DNA of 64,000 bases, from NCBI RefSeq assembly GCF_016595245.1, contig NZ_JAENHM010000059.1:80323-144322 (forward strand). The letters are read 5' to 3'. This document shows, in pieces, positions 1-7,509 of the stretch. The stretch comes from Azospirillum endophyticum (GTDB lineage Bacteria; Pseudomonadota; Alphaproteobacteria; Azospirillales; Azospirillaceae). The notes under the pieces are model-generated. The model saw nothing but the letters and a program-made list of their open reading frames with translations, searched no databases and had not been told where the DNA came from. Every line of letters begins with the position of its first letter. Position 1 is the first letter of the stretch. The position numbers and the translations under genes are program-made.

Positions 1-477
1 CAGCATCTTCGCCGCCAGCAGATAGGGCTCCGGATGGGGCTTGCCGTTGGCGACGTCCTCCCGGGCGATGCTGAAGCGGAAATGCGGAATCGCCATGGCG
101 CGCATGTTGGCATCGACGATCATGCGCCCGCCGTTCGACACGCAGGCCTGGGCCAGTCCGCGGGCGGCGAAGGCCTCCACCAGGGCGAAGGCGCCCTCGC
201 GCGGGCGCACCCGGTCGACGTTGGCGACATACTGCGCGTTGATCTCGTCGGCCCAGCGGTGCAGCTCGATGGGGAAGGGCCGGCGCGCGTGCAGGGCGGC
301 ATAGATCTCGCGGAAGGCGACGCCGTGCATCGCCCGGCAATCCTCCTCGCTCAGCTCATGGCCGTAGCCGCGGCAGACCTCGACGGTGATCTGCTGGTGC
401 CAGGGCTCGCTGTCCATCAGCGTGCCGTCGATGTCCCACAGGATGGCGCGGATCGGGCTGCGCGACAGGGCGGTCAC
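1..477 (-). CDS. HAD-superfamily hydrolase (subfamily IA, phosphoglycolate-phosphatase-like), 3' end cut by window
   Basis: Only the first 159 residues lie in the window. Motif I is the WDIDGTLMDSEPW region around residues 14-26, with both nucleophile/acid aspartates and a helical cap after it. Motif II is the SNGGR near residue 116. A motif III lysine follows in NGKPHPEPYL. These are family hallmarks of small-molecule phosphatases of the beta-phosphoglucomutase/phosphoglycolate phosphatase type, and the substrate cannot be read from the sequence. The GTG start overlaps the proB stop (GTGA), so it is probably cotranslated at the end of an obgE-proB operon. Motif IV (DD or DxxxD) lies beyond the window. 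Confidence 0.85.
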   Translation of the reverse strand, partial: MTALSRSPIRAILWDIDGTLMDSEPWHQQITVEVCRGYGHELSEEDCRAMHGVAFREIYAALHARRPFPIELHRWADEINAQYVANVDRVRPREGAFALVEAFAARGLAQACVSNGGRMIVDANMRAMAIPHFRFSIAREDVANGKPHPEPYLLAAKML

Positions 478-1613
478 CGCACCACCAGATCGTCGCGGTG
501 GATCATCTCGTCGCGCCCCTGATAGCCCAGGATCTCCGGGATCTCCGTGCTCTTGTGGCGCAGGATCTTGCGGGCGTCGTCGGCGCTGTAGGCGACGAGA
601 CCGCGCGCGACCTCGCGTCCCTCCTGGGTGCGGACGATCACCACGTCGCCGCGGTCGAAGTCGCCCTGTACGGCGGCGACCCCGGCCGGCAGCAGGCTGG
701 CGCCGTGGGACAGGGCGCGCGTGGCGCCGTCATCGACCACCAGCACGCCGGTGGCATTCACATGGCCGGCGATCCACGCCTTGCGGGCGCTGGTCGGCTC
801 GGCCGACGGCAGGAACCAGGTGCAGGGCGCGCCGCCGTCCTCCGGCCGCCGTTCCAGCGCCGCCAGCGGGTTCATGCGCTTGCCCTTGGCGATGACCATG
901 CGGCAACCGGCCGACAGGGCGACCCGCGCCGCGGCGATCTTGGTCACCATGCCGCCGCTGCTGTAGCCGGGGGGCGGCTCGCCGGCCATGCCCTCGATCT
1001 CCGGCGTCAGCTCGCGCACGGTGGGGATGTGGCGGGCGTCGGGGTCCTTGCGCGGATCGGCGGTGTAGAGGCCGTCGATGTCCGACAGCAGCACCAGCGT
1101 GTCGGCGCTGACCATCTGCGCCACCCGGGCGGCCAGCCGGTCATTGTCGCCGAAGCGGATCTCGGCAGTGGCGACGGTGTCGTTCTCGTTGATGACCGGG
1201 ACGGCGCCCAGCTTCAGCAGGGTGTCGATGGTGTTGCGGGCGTTCAGGTGGCGCCGCCGCTCCTCCGTGTCCTCCAGCGTCACCAGCACCTGGGCGACGG
1301 TGACGTCGTGGCGGGCCAGCGTCTCCTGGTAGGCGTGGGCTAGGCGGATCTGGCCGGTGGCCGCCGCCGCCTGCTTCTCTTCCAGCTTCAGCGCGCGGCC
1401 GACGAGGCCGAGATGCTCCCGCCCGCAGGCGACGGCGCCGGAGGTGACGATCACCACCTCCTGGCCGCGCCTGCGGCAGGCGGCGACGTCGTCGGCCAGC
1501 GCGTCGAGCCAATCCCGGCGGATTTGCCGGGTTTCCCCATCGACCAGAAGGGCCGAGCCGATCTTTACGACCAGCCGGCGGGACTCGAGAAGGGTAGGGG
1601 CGTCAAGCGCCAT
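474..1613 (-). CDS. proB: glutamate 5-kinase
   Basis: 379 residues. It catalyses ATP-dependent phosphorylation of L-glutamate, the first step of proline synthesis, in the cytoplasm. An amino-acid-kinase domain fills about residues 10-255: VVKIGSALL near 15, TSGAVACG near 57, the glutamate-binding INENDTVAT near 141, SDIDGLYTADP near 175 and SSGGMVTKI near 217. A C-terminal PUA domain (about 285-370) matches the family's long form. I chose the ATG at 1613, just before the conserved kinase start. A longer reading frame upstream would run back over obgE. The chosen start overlaps the 3' end of obgE by 11 bases, so the two are probably coupled. The gamma-glutamyl phosphate reductase gene (proA) is not in view. 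Confidence 0.95.
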   Translation of the reverse strand: MALDAPTLLESRRLVVKIGSALLVDGETRQIRRDWLDALADDVAACRRRGQEVVIVTSGAVACGREHLGLVGRALKLEEKQAAAATGQIRLAHAYQETLARHDVTVAQVLVTLEDTEERRRHLNARNTIDTLLKLGAVPVINENDTVATAEIRFGDNDRLAARVAQMVSADTLVLLSDIDGLYTADPRKDPDARHIPTVRELTPEIEGMAGEPPPGYSSGGMVTKIAAARVALSAGCRMVIAKGKRMNPLAALERRPEDGGAPCTWFLPSAEPTSARKAWIAGHVNATGVLVVDDGATRALSHGASLLPAGVAAVQGDFDRGDVVIVRTQEGREVARGLVAYSADDARKILRHKSTEIPEILGYQGRDEMIHRDDLVVR

Positions 1614-2883
1614 GGCGGGGGGTTCCGTCCGTATCGTCGTCCGAACCGTCCTCTTCGCCCTCCGGCCCATCCTCGTCAAGGGCCTCGTCCTCTTCGCCGC
1701 CCTCCAGCTCCTCCCCCTCTTCGAGAGCGCCCTCTTCGAGGTCGTCCTCTTCGAAATCCTCATCCTCGCCGCCGACCCATTCGCCGGTTTCGTCGTCCCA
1801 CCGCATCTCGCCATCGTCCGGCAACTTCTGGCCGACCGGCGGGCGTGGGATGGACCGGGTGGCGGGGGCGTGGATGACCTCGGGCTCTTCCGCCTTCGAC
1901 TCCTTGATGACCGTCAGCAGACGGTACAGCACCTTCTGCACGCCCTGGCCGGTGGCGCCCGACAGCACCATGACTTCGGCGCCGGACGCCTCTTCCAGCG
2001 CCGCCTTCTTCTCGTCGATCTCCTCGTCGAGCAGGGCGTCGGCCTTGTTCAGCCCGATCACCTCCAGCTTGTCGGCGAGGTTGCCGCCATAGGCCGCCAA
2101 CTCGTTGCGGATCGTCCGGTAGGAGGCGACGACGTCGTCCGCGGTGCCGTCGATCAGGTGCAGCAGGATGCGCGAGCGTTCGACATGGCCGAGGAAACGG
2201 TCGCCCAGCCCATGTCCCTCGTGCGCGCCCTCGATCAGGCCGGGGATGTCGGCGATGACGAATTCCTCGTCACCGGCACGGACGACGCCCAGGTTGGGGG
2301 CCAGCGTGGTGAAGGGATAGTCGGCGATCTTCGGCTTGGCCGCGGTGGTCGCCGCCAGGAAGGTCGACTTGCCGGCATTGGGCAAGCCCAGCAGGCCGGC
2401 ATCGGCGATCAGCTTCAGCCGCAGCCACACCCACTGCTCCTGGCCCGGCCAGCCGGGATGGAACTTGCGGGGCGCGCGGTTGGTCGGCGTCTTGAAATGA
2501 GCGTTGCCGTGGCCGCCGTCGCCGCCGCGCAGGAAGACGCGGCGCTGGCCGGCCTCGGTCAGGTCGCACAGCACGGTTTCCTGGTCCTCGTCGAGGATCT
2601 GGGTGCCCACCGGCACGCGTAGGACGACATCCTCGCCGCGCGCGCCGTTGCGGTTGCTGCCCATGCCGTGGTGGCCGCGCTGCGCCTTGAAATGCTGCTT
2701 GTAGCGATAGTCAATCAGCGTGTTCAGGCCATCCGCCGCCTCGATCACCACATCGCCGCCCCGGCCGCCGTCGCCGCCGTCGGGACCGCCGAACTCGATG
2801 TATTTCTCGCGCCGGAAGGCGACGGCACCGGGGCCGCCGTCACCGCTCTTCAAGAACACTTTGGCCTGATCGAGAAACTTCAT
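1603..2883 (-). CDS. obgE: GTPase Obg/CgtA
   Basis: 426 residues. This essential ribosome-associated GTPase acts in 50S maturation and stress control. The glycine-rich Obg fold fills residues 1-158 (GGPDGGDGGRGGDV, then GGDGGHGN). The G domain follows: P-loop GLPNAGKST near 166, G3 DIPGLIEGA near 212, G4 NKAD near 280, and G5 SGATGQG near 307. After about residue 355 comes a long, very acidic tail of roughly 65 residues, unusually rich in Glu and Asp runs; such tails vary between Obg proteins and can affect ribosome binding. It lies downstream of rplU-rpmA, the classic order, but a terminator-like hairpin sits between rpmA and obgE. proB overlaps its end. Confidence 0.97.
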   Translation of the reverse strand: MKFLDQAKVFLKSGDGGPGAVAFRREKYIEFGGPDGGDGGRGGDVVIEAADGLNTLIDYRYKQHFKAQRGHHGMGSNRNGARGEDVVLRVPVGTQILDEDQETVLCDLTEAGQRRVFLRGGDGGHGNAHFKTPTNRAPRKFHPGWPGQEQWVWLRLKLIADAGLLGLPNAGKSTFLAATTAAKPKIADYPFTTLAPNLGVVRAGDEEFVIADIPGLIEGAHEGHGLGDRFLGHVERSRILLHLIDGTADDVVASYRTIRNELAAYGGNLADKLEVIGLNKADALLDEEIDEKKAALEEASGAEVMVLSGATGQGVQKVLYRLLTVIKESKAEEPEVIHAPATRSIPRPPVGQKLPDDGEMRWDDETGEWVGGEDEDFEEDDLEEGALEEGEELEGGEEDEALDEDGPEGEEDGSDDDTDGTPRHGA

Positions 2884-2940
2884 CGGGGAACCCTGCCCGT
2901 AAACGGAAGGAAAACCGGCAGCGGGACAGCACCGGAATCA

Positions 2941-2975
2941 AAACGAAAATCGGGGGCCGGTCGCCCGGCCCCCCG
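2941..2975 (-). terminator. Rho-independent terminator between rpmA and obgE
   Basis: The palindrome at 2951-2975 pairs CGGGGG with CCCCCG around GCCGG/CCGGC. On the minus strand it is followed by ATTTTCGTTTTG. It would end, or attenuate, the rplU-rpmA transcript before obgE. Confidence 0.65.
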
Positions 2976-3031
2976 ACTTTATCCCACAAGCGTGCAGGCC
3001 TGACACACAGGCCGCGCAACGACCCGACAGG

Positions 3032-3316
3032 TTACTCGGCAGCGACGGCCGGAACCTGGTCGTTGGCCGGAACGACGTTCACGAAGGTGCGGCCGTTCGA
3101 GCTGTGCTTGAAGTAGACCTGACCGTCGGCCATCGCGAAGATGGTGTGGTCGCGGCCGAGCCCGACATTCTCGCCCGGGTGGAACTTGGTGCCACGCTGA
3201 CGGACGATGATGTTGCCGGAGACGACGTTCTCGCCGCCGAAACGCTTCACGCCGAGACGGCGACCGGCGGAGTCACGGCCGTTGCGGGACGAGCCGCCTG
3301 CCTTTTTGTGTGCCAT
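3032..3316 (-). CDS. rpmA: 50S ribosomal protein bL27
   Basis: 94 residues. This large-subunit protein has an N-terminal tail that reaches the peptidyl transferase centre. It opens with MAHKKAGGSSRNGRDS and continues RRLGVKRFGGE and IIVRQRGTKFHPG, all signature segments. The length is slightly above the usual 85-90 because of an alanine/valine-rich end (VPAVAAE). It lies 55 bases after rplU in the normal rplU-rpmA operon. No Firmicutes-type N-terminal extension that would need proteolytic removal is present. Confidence 0.97.
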   Translation of the reverse strand: MAHKKAGGSSRNGRDSAGRRLGVKRFGGENVVSGNIIVRQRGTKFHPGENVGLGRDHTIFAMADGQVYFKHSSNGRTFVNVVPANDQVPAVAAE

Positions 3317-3371
3317 GGGGTGTTGCTCCTAAAACTGAAGGGACGCCGAATAGCCAGCCCGGAGACCCGGA

Positions 3372-3689
3372 TCAGGCCGCGCCGTTGATGCCGGTGATGC
3401 GCAGGACGGTCAGGTCCTGGCGGTGGCCGTTCTTGCGGCGGTAGTTCTGGCGGCGCTTCTTCTTGAAGACGATGATCTTCGGGCCGCGATCCTGGGCGAC
3501 GACCTCGGCGACGACCGAGGCGCCGGCCACGGTCGGGGTGCCGATGGTGGTGTTGCCTGCGTCGCCGACCATCAGCACGTCATCGAGCGTGATGGAGGCG
3601 CCAGCATCGGCCTCGAGCTTCTCAACACGGATCACGTCGCCATTGGCGACCTTGTACTGCTTGCCGCCGGTGCGGATCACTGCAAACAT
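3372..3689 (-). CDS. rplU: 50S ribosomal protein bL21
   Basis: 105 residues from the ATG at 3689, where the universal family start MFAVIRTGGKQYKV begins. A GTG three codons earlier (3698) is possible but would add only three residues. Conserved features are VEKLEADAG, the basic loop FKKKRRQNYRRKNGHRQ and the C-terminal LRITGI, which contact 23S rRNA. It is first in the rplU-rpmA operon and is preceded by a strong promoter at 3771-3798 with a leader of about 75 bases. Confidence 0.96.
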   Translation of the reverse strand: MFAVIRTGGKQYKVANGDVIRVEKLEADAGASITLDDVLMVGDAGNTTIGTPTVAGASVVAEVVAQDRGPKIIVFKKKRRQNYRRKNGHRQDLTVLRITGINGAA

Positions 3690-3770
3690 TGTCGTCACTG
3701 CCTATGTCAAAACAAACGGCGGGCTTCTCGCCCACCGTTCGATGCGCAAGCCCGTTCATGGGAGCGACGA

Positions 3771-3798
3771 TCTATACTCAGGAGGGCCCCGGAGTCAA
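3771..3798 (-). promoter_or_regulatory. sigma-70-type promoter of rplU-rpmA
   Basis: On the minus strand TTGACT (3798-3793) and TATAGA (3776-3771) are separated by 16 bases. Both match the housekeeping consensus in five of six positions. They point at rplU, with start of transcription expected near 3764. Confidence 0.7.
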
Positions 3799-3842
3799 CA
3801 GGGATGCGGGCCAAAAGCTCCGCATTTTTCTGCAAAAAGGGC

Positions 3843-3869
3843 TTGCACGGCCGAAGGCGTTTATATAGG
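3843..3869 (+). promoter_or_regulatory. possible promoter of tRNA-Ser
   Basis: TTGCAC at 3843 is followed by the AT-rich stretch TTATATAGG at 3861-3869, about 30 bases before the tRNA. The spacing is short (13-15 bases), so the exact boxes are uncertain, but placement and composition suit a stable-RNA promoter. Confidence 0.35.
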
Positions 3870-3897
3870 TTCCGCCCACCCCGCTAAACGGGGCAGC

Positions 3898-3987
3898 GGA
3901 TGGGTGGCAGAGCGGTTGAATGCACCGCACTCGAAATGCGGCATACCTTCACGGGTATCGGGAGTTCGAATCTCCCCCCATCCGCCA
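3898..3987 (+). tRNA. tRNA-Ser (anticodon CGA)
   Basis: 90 bases with encoded CCA. The acceptor stem GGATGGG pairs with CCCATCC, with discriminator G. The anticodon stem CCGCA/TGCGG encloses loop CTCGAAA, giving anticodon CGA, which reads UCG. The long variable arm with ATACC/GGTAT and the TTCGAAT T-loop are typical of a class II serine tRNA. Confidence 0.95.
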
Positions 3988-4231
3988 GTCTCTCTCTTCT
4001 GAGAGAGAAATGACAGCAGGAAGCGCCAGCCGGATCGGCTAGGCGCTTTTTTCATGTCCGGGTTTTGGCCGCCTCCGATCGGCCGGCCGGGCTTCCCCTT
4101 TTTCTCCGCACGGTCGCGATAGCCGTTCCCCCGGCTGGTTTGTTGGTCATATCAACGCCAACACCCAGATCCCTTTCATGCGGTCCGCCAAGGGTGCGAT
4201 CCGCCTGGGGTTCGACCGGAGGGGTGCCGCC

Positions 4232-4894
4232 ATGAACACGCTCAGCCGCCAGGACGGATGCCTGCGATTCTCCTATGTGGCCGAGGGTGGTCTGCGGGTG
4301 GAGGGCACGCACGACCCGGCCGAGCAGGTGCTGATCCTGAAGGTCACCGCACCGCAGGGGCGGGTGATCCATATGGATGCGCTTCCCTGCGACGATCCCC
4401 GCGTCATCCTGGCCGCGCTCCGTGAATGGGGCGAGCCACCCGAAGAGGTGCGCGACGCGCTGCCGGCGCTGGGCGGCAACGCCATCCTGCTGGAGACGCG
4501 GCTCGGCGACTCGGTTCGGGCCTCGGTTCGCCGTCATGGGATGAAGGTGGAGGTCGTCTTCATCGATGCCGACGGCCGGCGGGTGGCGGAATTGCGCGCC
4601 GGCAGTCTGGAAGCCCTCGACGCCAAGACCGGCGGGCTGCTTCGCCTGTCGCAGCGGACTCGTGCGGTGCTCAGCGTCTGGCTGTCGGCGGAGCCGCTGT
4701 GGCTCGCGGCCCTTCTGCTGGGCGGGCCGTTCCTGGGCGCTCTGCTGATCGGATTGGGGGCGCAGGTGCCGCCGGAGCAGGTCCTGGTCACCGCCTATGC
4801 CGGGGCGGCCGGGCTGGTCGCGGCCTATGAACTGCTGCGCGCCGGCTACGCGGAGTGGGTGGTGGCACCGCCGGACGGCTTTCCGCGGCGATAG
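4232..4894 (+). CDS. unknown protein with two C-terminal membrane segments
   Basis: 220 residues. I recognise no family. The first 145 residues look soluble and mixed alpha/beta (VLILKVTAPQG, VEVVFIDADGRRV). Two hydrophobic helices follow near residues 151-176 (LWLAALLLGGPFLGALLIGL) and 184-202, then a short polar tail. A membrane-anchored cytoplasmic domain is the simplest reading. The start at 4232 was chosen because GGAGGGG lies about nine bases before it; an upstream ATG at 4178 has no such site. It stands alone between tRNA-Ser and an exported protein, with no operon context. Codon use resembles the neighbours. Confidence 0.7.
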   Translation: MNTLSRQDGCLRFSYVAEGGLRVEGTHDPAEQVLILKVTAPQGRVIHMDALPCDDPRVILAALREWGEPPEEVRDALPALGGNAILLETRLGDSVRASVRRHGMKVEVVFIDADGRRVAELRAGSLEALDAKTGGLLRLSQRTRAVLSVWLSAEPLWLAALLLGGPFLGALLIGLGAQVPPEQVLVTAYAGAAGLVAAYELLRAGYAEWVVAPPDGFPRR

Positions 4895-5071
4895 CGGTCT
4901 TTCAAAGCGTTTCCGGCGATCCACTCAAGCACGCAGGCTGGTAAAAAGCATTTGATTGGTATTGCGGATCTTCCGTTTGACGGAAAAACAAGGCCCGACG
5001 CTGTGGCGTCGGCTTCGGGAGTCCGACCATCGCCCCGCCCATAGACGGGCCAAACGATGGGAGGACATCAC

Positions 5072-5668
5072 ATGACGCAGACCAAGGATTGGATCATCGG
5101 CTGTGCCATATCCATTCTTTGCGCCGGCACGGCATGCATGGCGGCGGCCGATCCGGCGCTGGAGGGGACGGTGCGCAAGGCGGTCAGCCAGCAGGCCCAG
5201 CCCTGGCTTTCCGATCCGGCGGTCGTCGCGGCGGTGAAAGCGCAGAATGCCAAGCATGCCGGCATCGCCCAGTCCAAGATCGACGAGATGGACAATCAGT
5301 GGAAGGCGGCGGCGAAGGCCGGCGGCGCCAACCCCGCCTTCGATGCGATCGCGGCGAATGCGGTGTCCAAACAGCTGAAGCAGGTGGTCGACGGCAGCGG
5401 CGGCCGGATCGTCGAAGTCCTTCTCATGGACGATCATGGATTGAACGTCGGCCAGACCGCCGGGACCTCGGACTTCTGGCAGGGCGACGAACCGAAATGG
5501 CAGAAGGTCTTCACCGGCACTGCCGACCTCTACATGACCGACCCGGAAAAGGACGACAAGAGCGGAGCCATGCTGACTGAAGCCAGCGTCCCGGTGCTCG
5601 ATCCGGCGGGAAAGCAGAAGATCGGCGTGGCGATGATCGTGCTGGACACGGCGAAGCTGGGCCAGTAG
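5072..5668 (+). CDS. exported protein with a Cache/PDC-like sensor fold
   Basis: 198 residues. A signal peptide is visible: TQTKDW, a hydrophobic core to about residue 22 and a likely cleavage near ACMAAADP. The mature part has a long helix (about 30-105) and then a sheet region with LLMDDHGLNVGQT, SDFWQGDEPKW and GVAMIVLDTAKL, a pattern common in periplasmic single-Cache domains of chemoreceptors and kinases. Here the domain is free-standing, with no membrane anchor or signalling output. The start is fixed by GGGAGGA at 5059-5065; the ATG inside that site (5057) is unlikely. Ligand and partner are unknown. It converges on hsp20. Confidence 0.75.
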   Translation: MTQTKDWIIGCAISILCAGTACMAAADPALEGTVRKAVSQQAQPWLSDPAVVAAVKAQNAKHAGIAQSKIDEMDNQWKAAAKAGGANPAFDAIAANAVSKQLKQVVDGSGGRIVEVLLMDDHGLNVGQTAGTSDFWQGDEPKWQKVFTGTADLYMTDPEKDDKSGAMLTEASVPVLDPAGKQKIGVAMIVLDTAKLGQ

Positions 5669-5702
5669 GCGCCACGAAACACCCGGACATCGACGAAAGA
5701 TG

Positions 5703-5731
5703 CGGCGCCCCGGAGGACCCGGGGCGCCGTT
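5703..5731. terminator. bidirectional hairpin between convergent genes
   Basis: CGGCGCCCCGG (5703-5713) and CCGGGGCGCCG (5719-5729) form an 11-bp stem with loop AGGAC. It lies between the convergent exported-protein gene and hsp20. The T-run is weak on both strands. Confidence 0.5.
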
Positions 5732-5770
5732 CTCATATCAGGGTCATTGATGGACGGACCCTGTCAACCG

Positions 5771-6259
5771 TCAGGCCGCCCGCTGGCTGAGGGCGGGAGC
5801 CGGAGCAGGCGACTCGACCTCCACCGTGGCACTGCCGACGGCGGAAGCGATCGGAATGCTCCGCGGCTTCATCGCTTCGGGTACCTCGCGCGCCAGCTCG
5901 ATGTGCAGAAGGCCATTCTGAAGAGACGCGTTGGTCACCTTGATGAAATCGGCCAGCTGAAAGCGGCGCTCGAACGCGCGGCCGGCGATACCCCGGTAGA
6001 GGAATTGGCCGGTCGGCTCGTCCTTCTTAGCTTTACCAGTGACGGTCAACGAGTTCTGGTGAGCGGTGATGTTGAGGTCATCGATACCGAAGCCGGCGAC
6101 GGCCATGGTGATCCGGTACGAATCCTCGCTCAGCTTTTCGATGTTGTAGGGCGGATAGGATGCCGCCTCGTCACCGGTGGTCGCGGTCTCCAGCAGACGC
6201 GACAGGCGGTCGAAACCGACGGTGGAACGGAACAGCGGCGAAAGGTCGTAGCTACGCAT
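5771..6259 (-). CDS. small heat-shock protein, Hsp20/IbpA family
   Basis: 162 residues. This ATP-independent holdase binds unfolding proteins in the cytoplasm. The IbpA-like start MRSYDLSPLFRSTVGFDRL leads to an alpha-crystallin domain (about 38-130) with PYNIEKLSEDSYRI, ITAHQNSLTVTGK, RGIAGRAFERRFQL and the closing ASLQNGLLHIELAREVPE. An Ala/Pro-rich tail follows. ATG 6259 was chosen because GGAGGA lies seven bases upstream. That site is buried in a ROSE-type hairpin, and an RpoH-like promoter lies further up. Regulation is therefore likely both transcriptional and by an RNA thermometer. Confidence 0.93.
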   Translation of the reverse strand: MRSYDLSPLFRSTVGFDRLSRLLETATTGDEAASYPPYNIEKLSEDSYRITMAVAGFGIDDLNITAHQNSLTVTGKAKKDEPTGQFLYRGIAGRAFERRFQLADFIKVTNASLQNGLLHIELAREVPEAMKPRSIPIASAVGSATVEVESPAPAPALSQRAA

Positions 6260-6300
6260 GACATATCCTCCGAAAGAGCGATACGGCCGTCGAGGACCAC
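6260..6300 (-). promoter_or_regulatory. ROSE-type RNA thermometer hairpin in the hsp20 leader
   Basis: The minus-strand leader at 6283-6264 folds as UAUC-G-CUCU / GGAGGAUA. This pairs the whole Shine-Dalgarno GGAGGA with a UCGCU strand, leaving one bulged G. UCGCU matches the ROSE signature UYGCU that faces the ribosome-binding site in rhizobial and enteric small-heat-shock genes. Upstream leader sequence to about 6362 could form the additional ROSE stems. The folding was done by eye. Confidence 0.75.
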
Positions 6301-6362
6301 GGATTCGGTCGGTCCTTTCGGGCGGGGTTGGTGGCGGACCCCGTATGGGCATCCGCCGGACG

Positions 6363-6396
6363 AGCGAGAGATAATCGACGCTTTTCGTCGTTCAAG
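6363..6396 (-). promoter_or_regulatory. RpoH (heat-shock sigma) type promoter of hsp20
   Basis: On the minus strand CTTGAA (6396-6391) is followed, 17 bases after its CTTG, by ATTATCTCTC. This fits the alphaproteobacterial RpoH pattern CTTG-N17-CYTATNTNNG at most fixed positions. Predicted transcription start is roughly 100 bases before the hsp20 ATG, which leaves room for a full ROSE leader. Confidence 0.6.
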
Positions 6397-6524
6397 AGGG
6401 TGGTCCCACGAAGCGCGGCCGACTCCCGCCTGGGGTTGCCGGGTGCCGCCCAGTCACCAATTTTTAATCAGTTGCGGCAAGGCTCACGCTAGGGCCGTAA
6501 GTCCGCCGGAGGGGGCCGACGACC

Positions 6525-6953
6525 ATGACTTCGCACACCTTCTTCTTCAACGGTCCCTACGACGAGACCATGGCCCTCTTGATCGAGGCGCGGAATTACA
6601 TCGCCTATCATGATGCGGCCGAACACCGGAAACTGCCGCCGCAGGTCCGCCTGCAGATCTCCTACGAATCGATGCGGGTGACCAGCCGCCTGACCCAGGT
6701 GATGGCGTGGCTGCTGGCGCAGAAGGCCGTGCATGCCGGCGAGATGACGAAGGAGCAGGCGGCGAGCGAGGATTACGCGCTGTCGGGTGGAGAGATCTGT
6801 TCCGACCCCAGCGGTCCCGACAACGAGGAACTGCCGTCCGGCCTGCGCAGCCTGCTGGAGCGCAGCCATAGCCTCTACATGCGCGTCCACCGGCTCGACC
6901 ATATGGTTCGGGCCGATGTCGAGCGGGAGGCCGCGGCGGCAGCGGTGGGGTGA
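6525..6953 (+). CDS. DUF1465 family protein
   Basis: 142 residues, helical, cytoplasmic. The segments ARNYIAYHD, YESMRVTSRLTQVMAWLLAQKAV, CSDPSG and SLYMRVHRLDHMV match what I know of DUF1465, a small alphaproteobacterial family of unknown function that is sometimes grouped with regulators. There is no enzyme motif or DNA-binding fold that I can see. The start has GGAGGGGG about ten bases upstream. It is followed by a strong terminator shared with convergent rpmE and stands alone. Confidence 0.8.
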   Translation: MTSHTFFFNGPYDETMALLIEARNYIAYHDAAEHRKLPPQVRLQISYESMRVTSRLTQVMAWLLAQKAVHAGEMTKEQAASEDYALSGGEICSDPSGPDNEELPSGLRSLLERSHSLYMRVHRLDHMVRADVEREAAAAAVG

Positions 6954-7012
6954 TGCGGGCTTGCCGGATGCCCAGACTGGCTGGGCGTCCGGATTAAGAA
7001 AGCGCGCAAACG

Positions 7013-7045
7013 AAAAGGGCGTCCGAACCAGTCGGACGCCCTTTT
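7013..7045. terminator. bidirectional Rho-independent terminator
   Basis: AAAAGGGCGTCCGA (7013-7026) and TCGGACGCCCTTTT (7032-7045) form a 14-bp perfect stem with loop ACCAG and T/A runs on both sides. It separates the convergent DUF1465 and rpmE genes. Confidence 0.85.
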
Positions 7046-7075
7046 CGCATCGGCAGGATAGAAGCGCGGAAACGC

Positions 7076-7300
7076 TTACTTCTTGAGGCCGAAGTTCGCG
7101 AAGCGCTTGTTGAACTTGGCGATCTGCCCGCCGGTGTCCAGCAGCTTCTGCACACCGGTCCAGGCCGGGTGCGACTTCGGGTCGATGTCGAGGCGCAGCG
7201 TGTCGCCCGGCTTGCCCATGGTGGAGCGGGTCGTGAACGAGCTGCCGTCGGTCATGACCACGGTGATCTCGTGATAGTCGGGGTGGATGTCAGTCTTCAT
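7076..7300 (-). CDS. rpmE: 50S ribosomal protein bL31 (cysteine-free type)
   Basis: 74 residues. The sequence MKTDIHPDYHEITV, SFTTRST and SHPAWTGVQKLLDTGGQ-KFNKRF is diagnostic of bL31. The zinc-binding cysteines of the classical C+ form are absent: the VMTDGSSF stretch replaces the usual CxxC region. This is therefore the zinc-independent form that many alphaproteobacteria carry. The ATG at 7300 is the family start; longer readings are not conserved. A good promoter lies at 7329-7357. Confidence 0.95.
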   Translation of the reverse strand: MKTDIHPDYHEITVVMTDGSSFTTRSTMGKPGDTLRLDIDPKSHPAWTGVQKLLDTGGQIAKFNKRFANFGLKK

Positions 7301-7328
7301 GGCCGGGGTTCCTGCAAAGCGAGCGGCG

Positions 7329-7357
7329 TCTATACCAAAAGGCCCCGGCTGGCGCAA
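7329..7357 (-). promoter_or_regulatory. sigma-70-type promoter of rpmE
   Basis: The minus strand has TTGCGC (7357-7352), a 17-base spacer and TATAGA (7334-7329). It ends about 29 bases before the rpmE start codon. Confidence 0.6.
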
Positions 7358-7436
7358 CCCCGGAATCGAGCCCTGATCGAGACGTCCGCAGCGGCTTCGC
7401 CGGCCATTTTCCGGACGGTTTCGCCGGACCGTCGCC

Positions 7437-7465
7437 TTGTTGGCGTCCGCGGATCACGCTATATG
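7437..7465 (+). promoter_or_regulatory. sigma-70-type promoter of the ABC exporter gene
   Basis: TTGTTG (7437-7442), a 17-base spacer and TATATG (7460-7465) lie 45 bases before the GTG start at 7510. Confidence 0.55.
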
Positions 7466-7509
7466 CCAGCGATCCGCACCAATAACCCCAACTGACAAGC
7501 GGGAACAGC

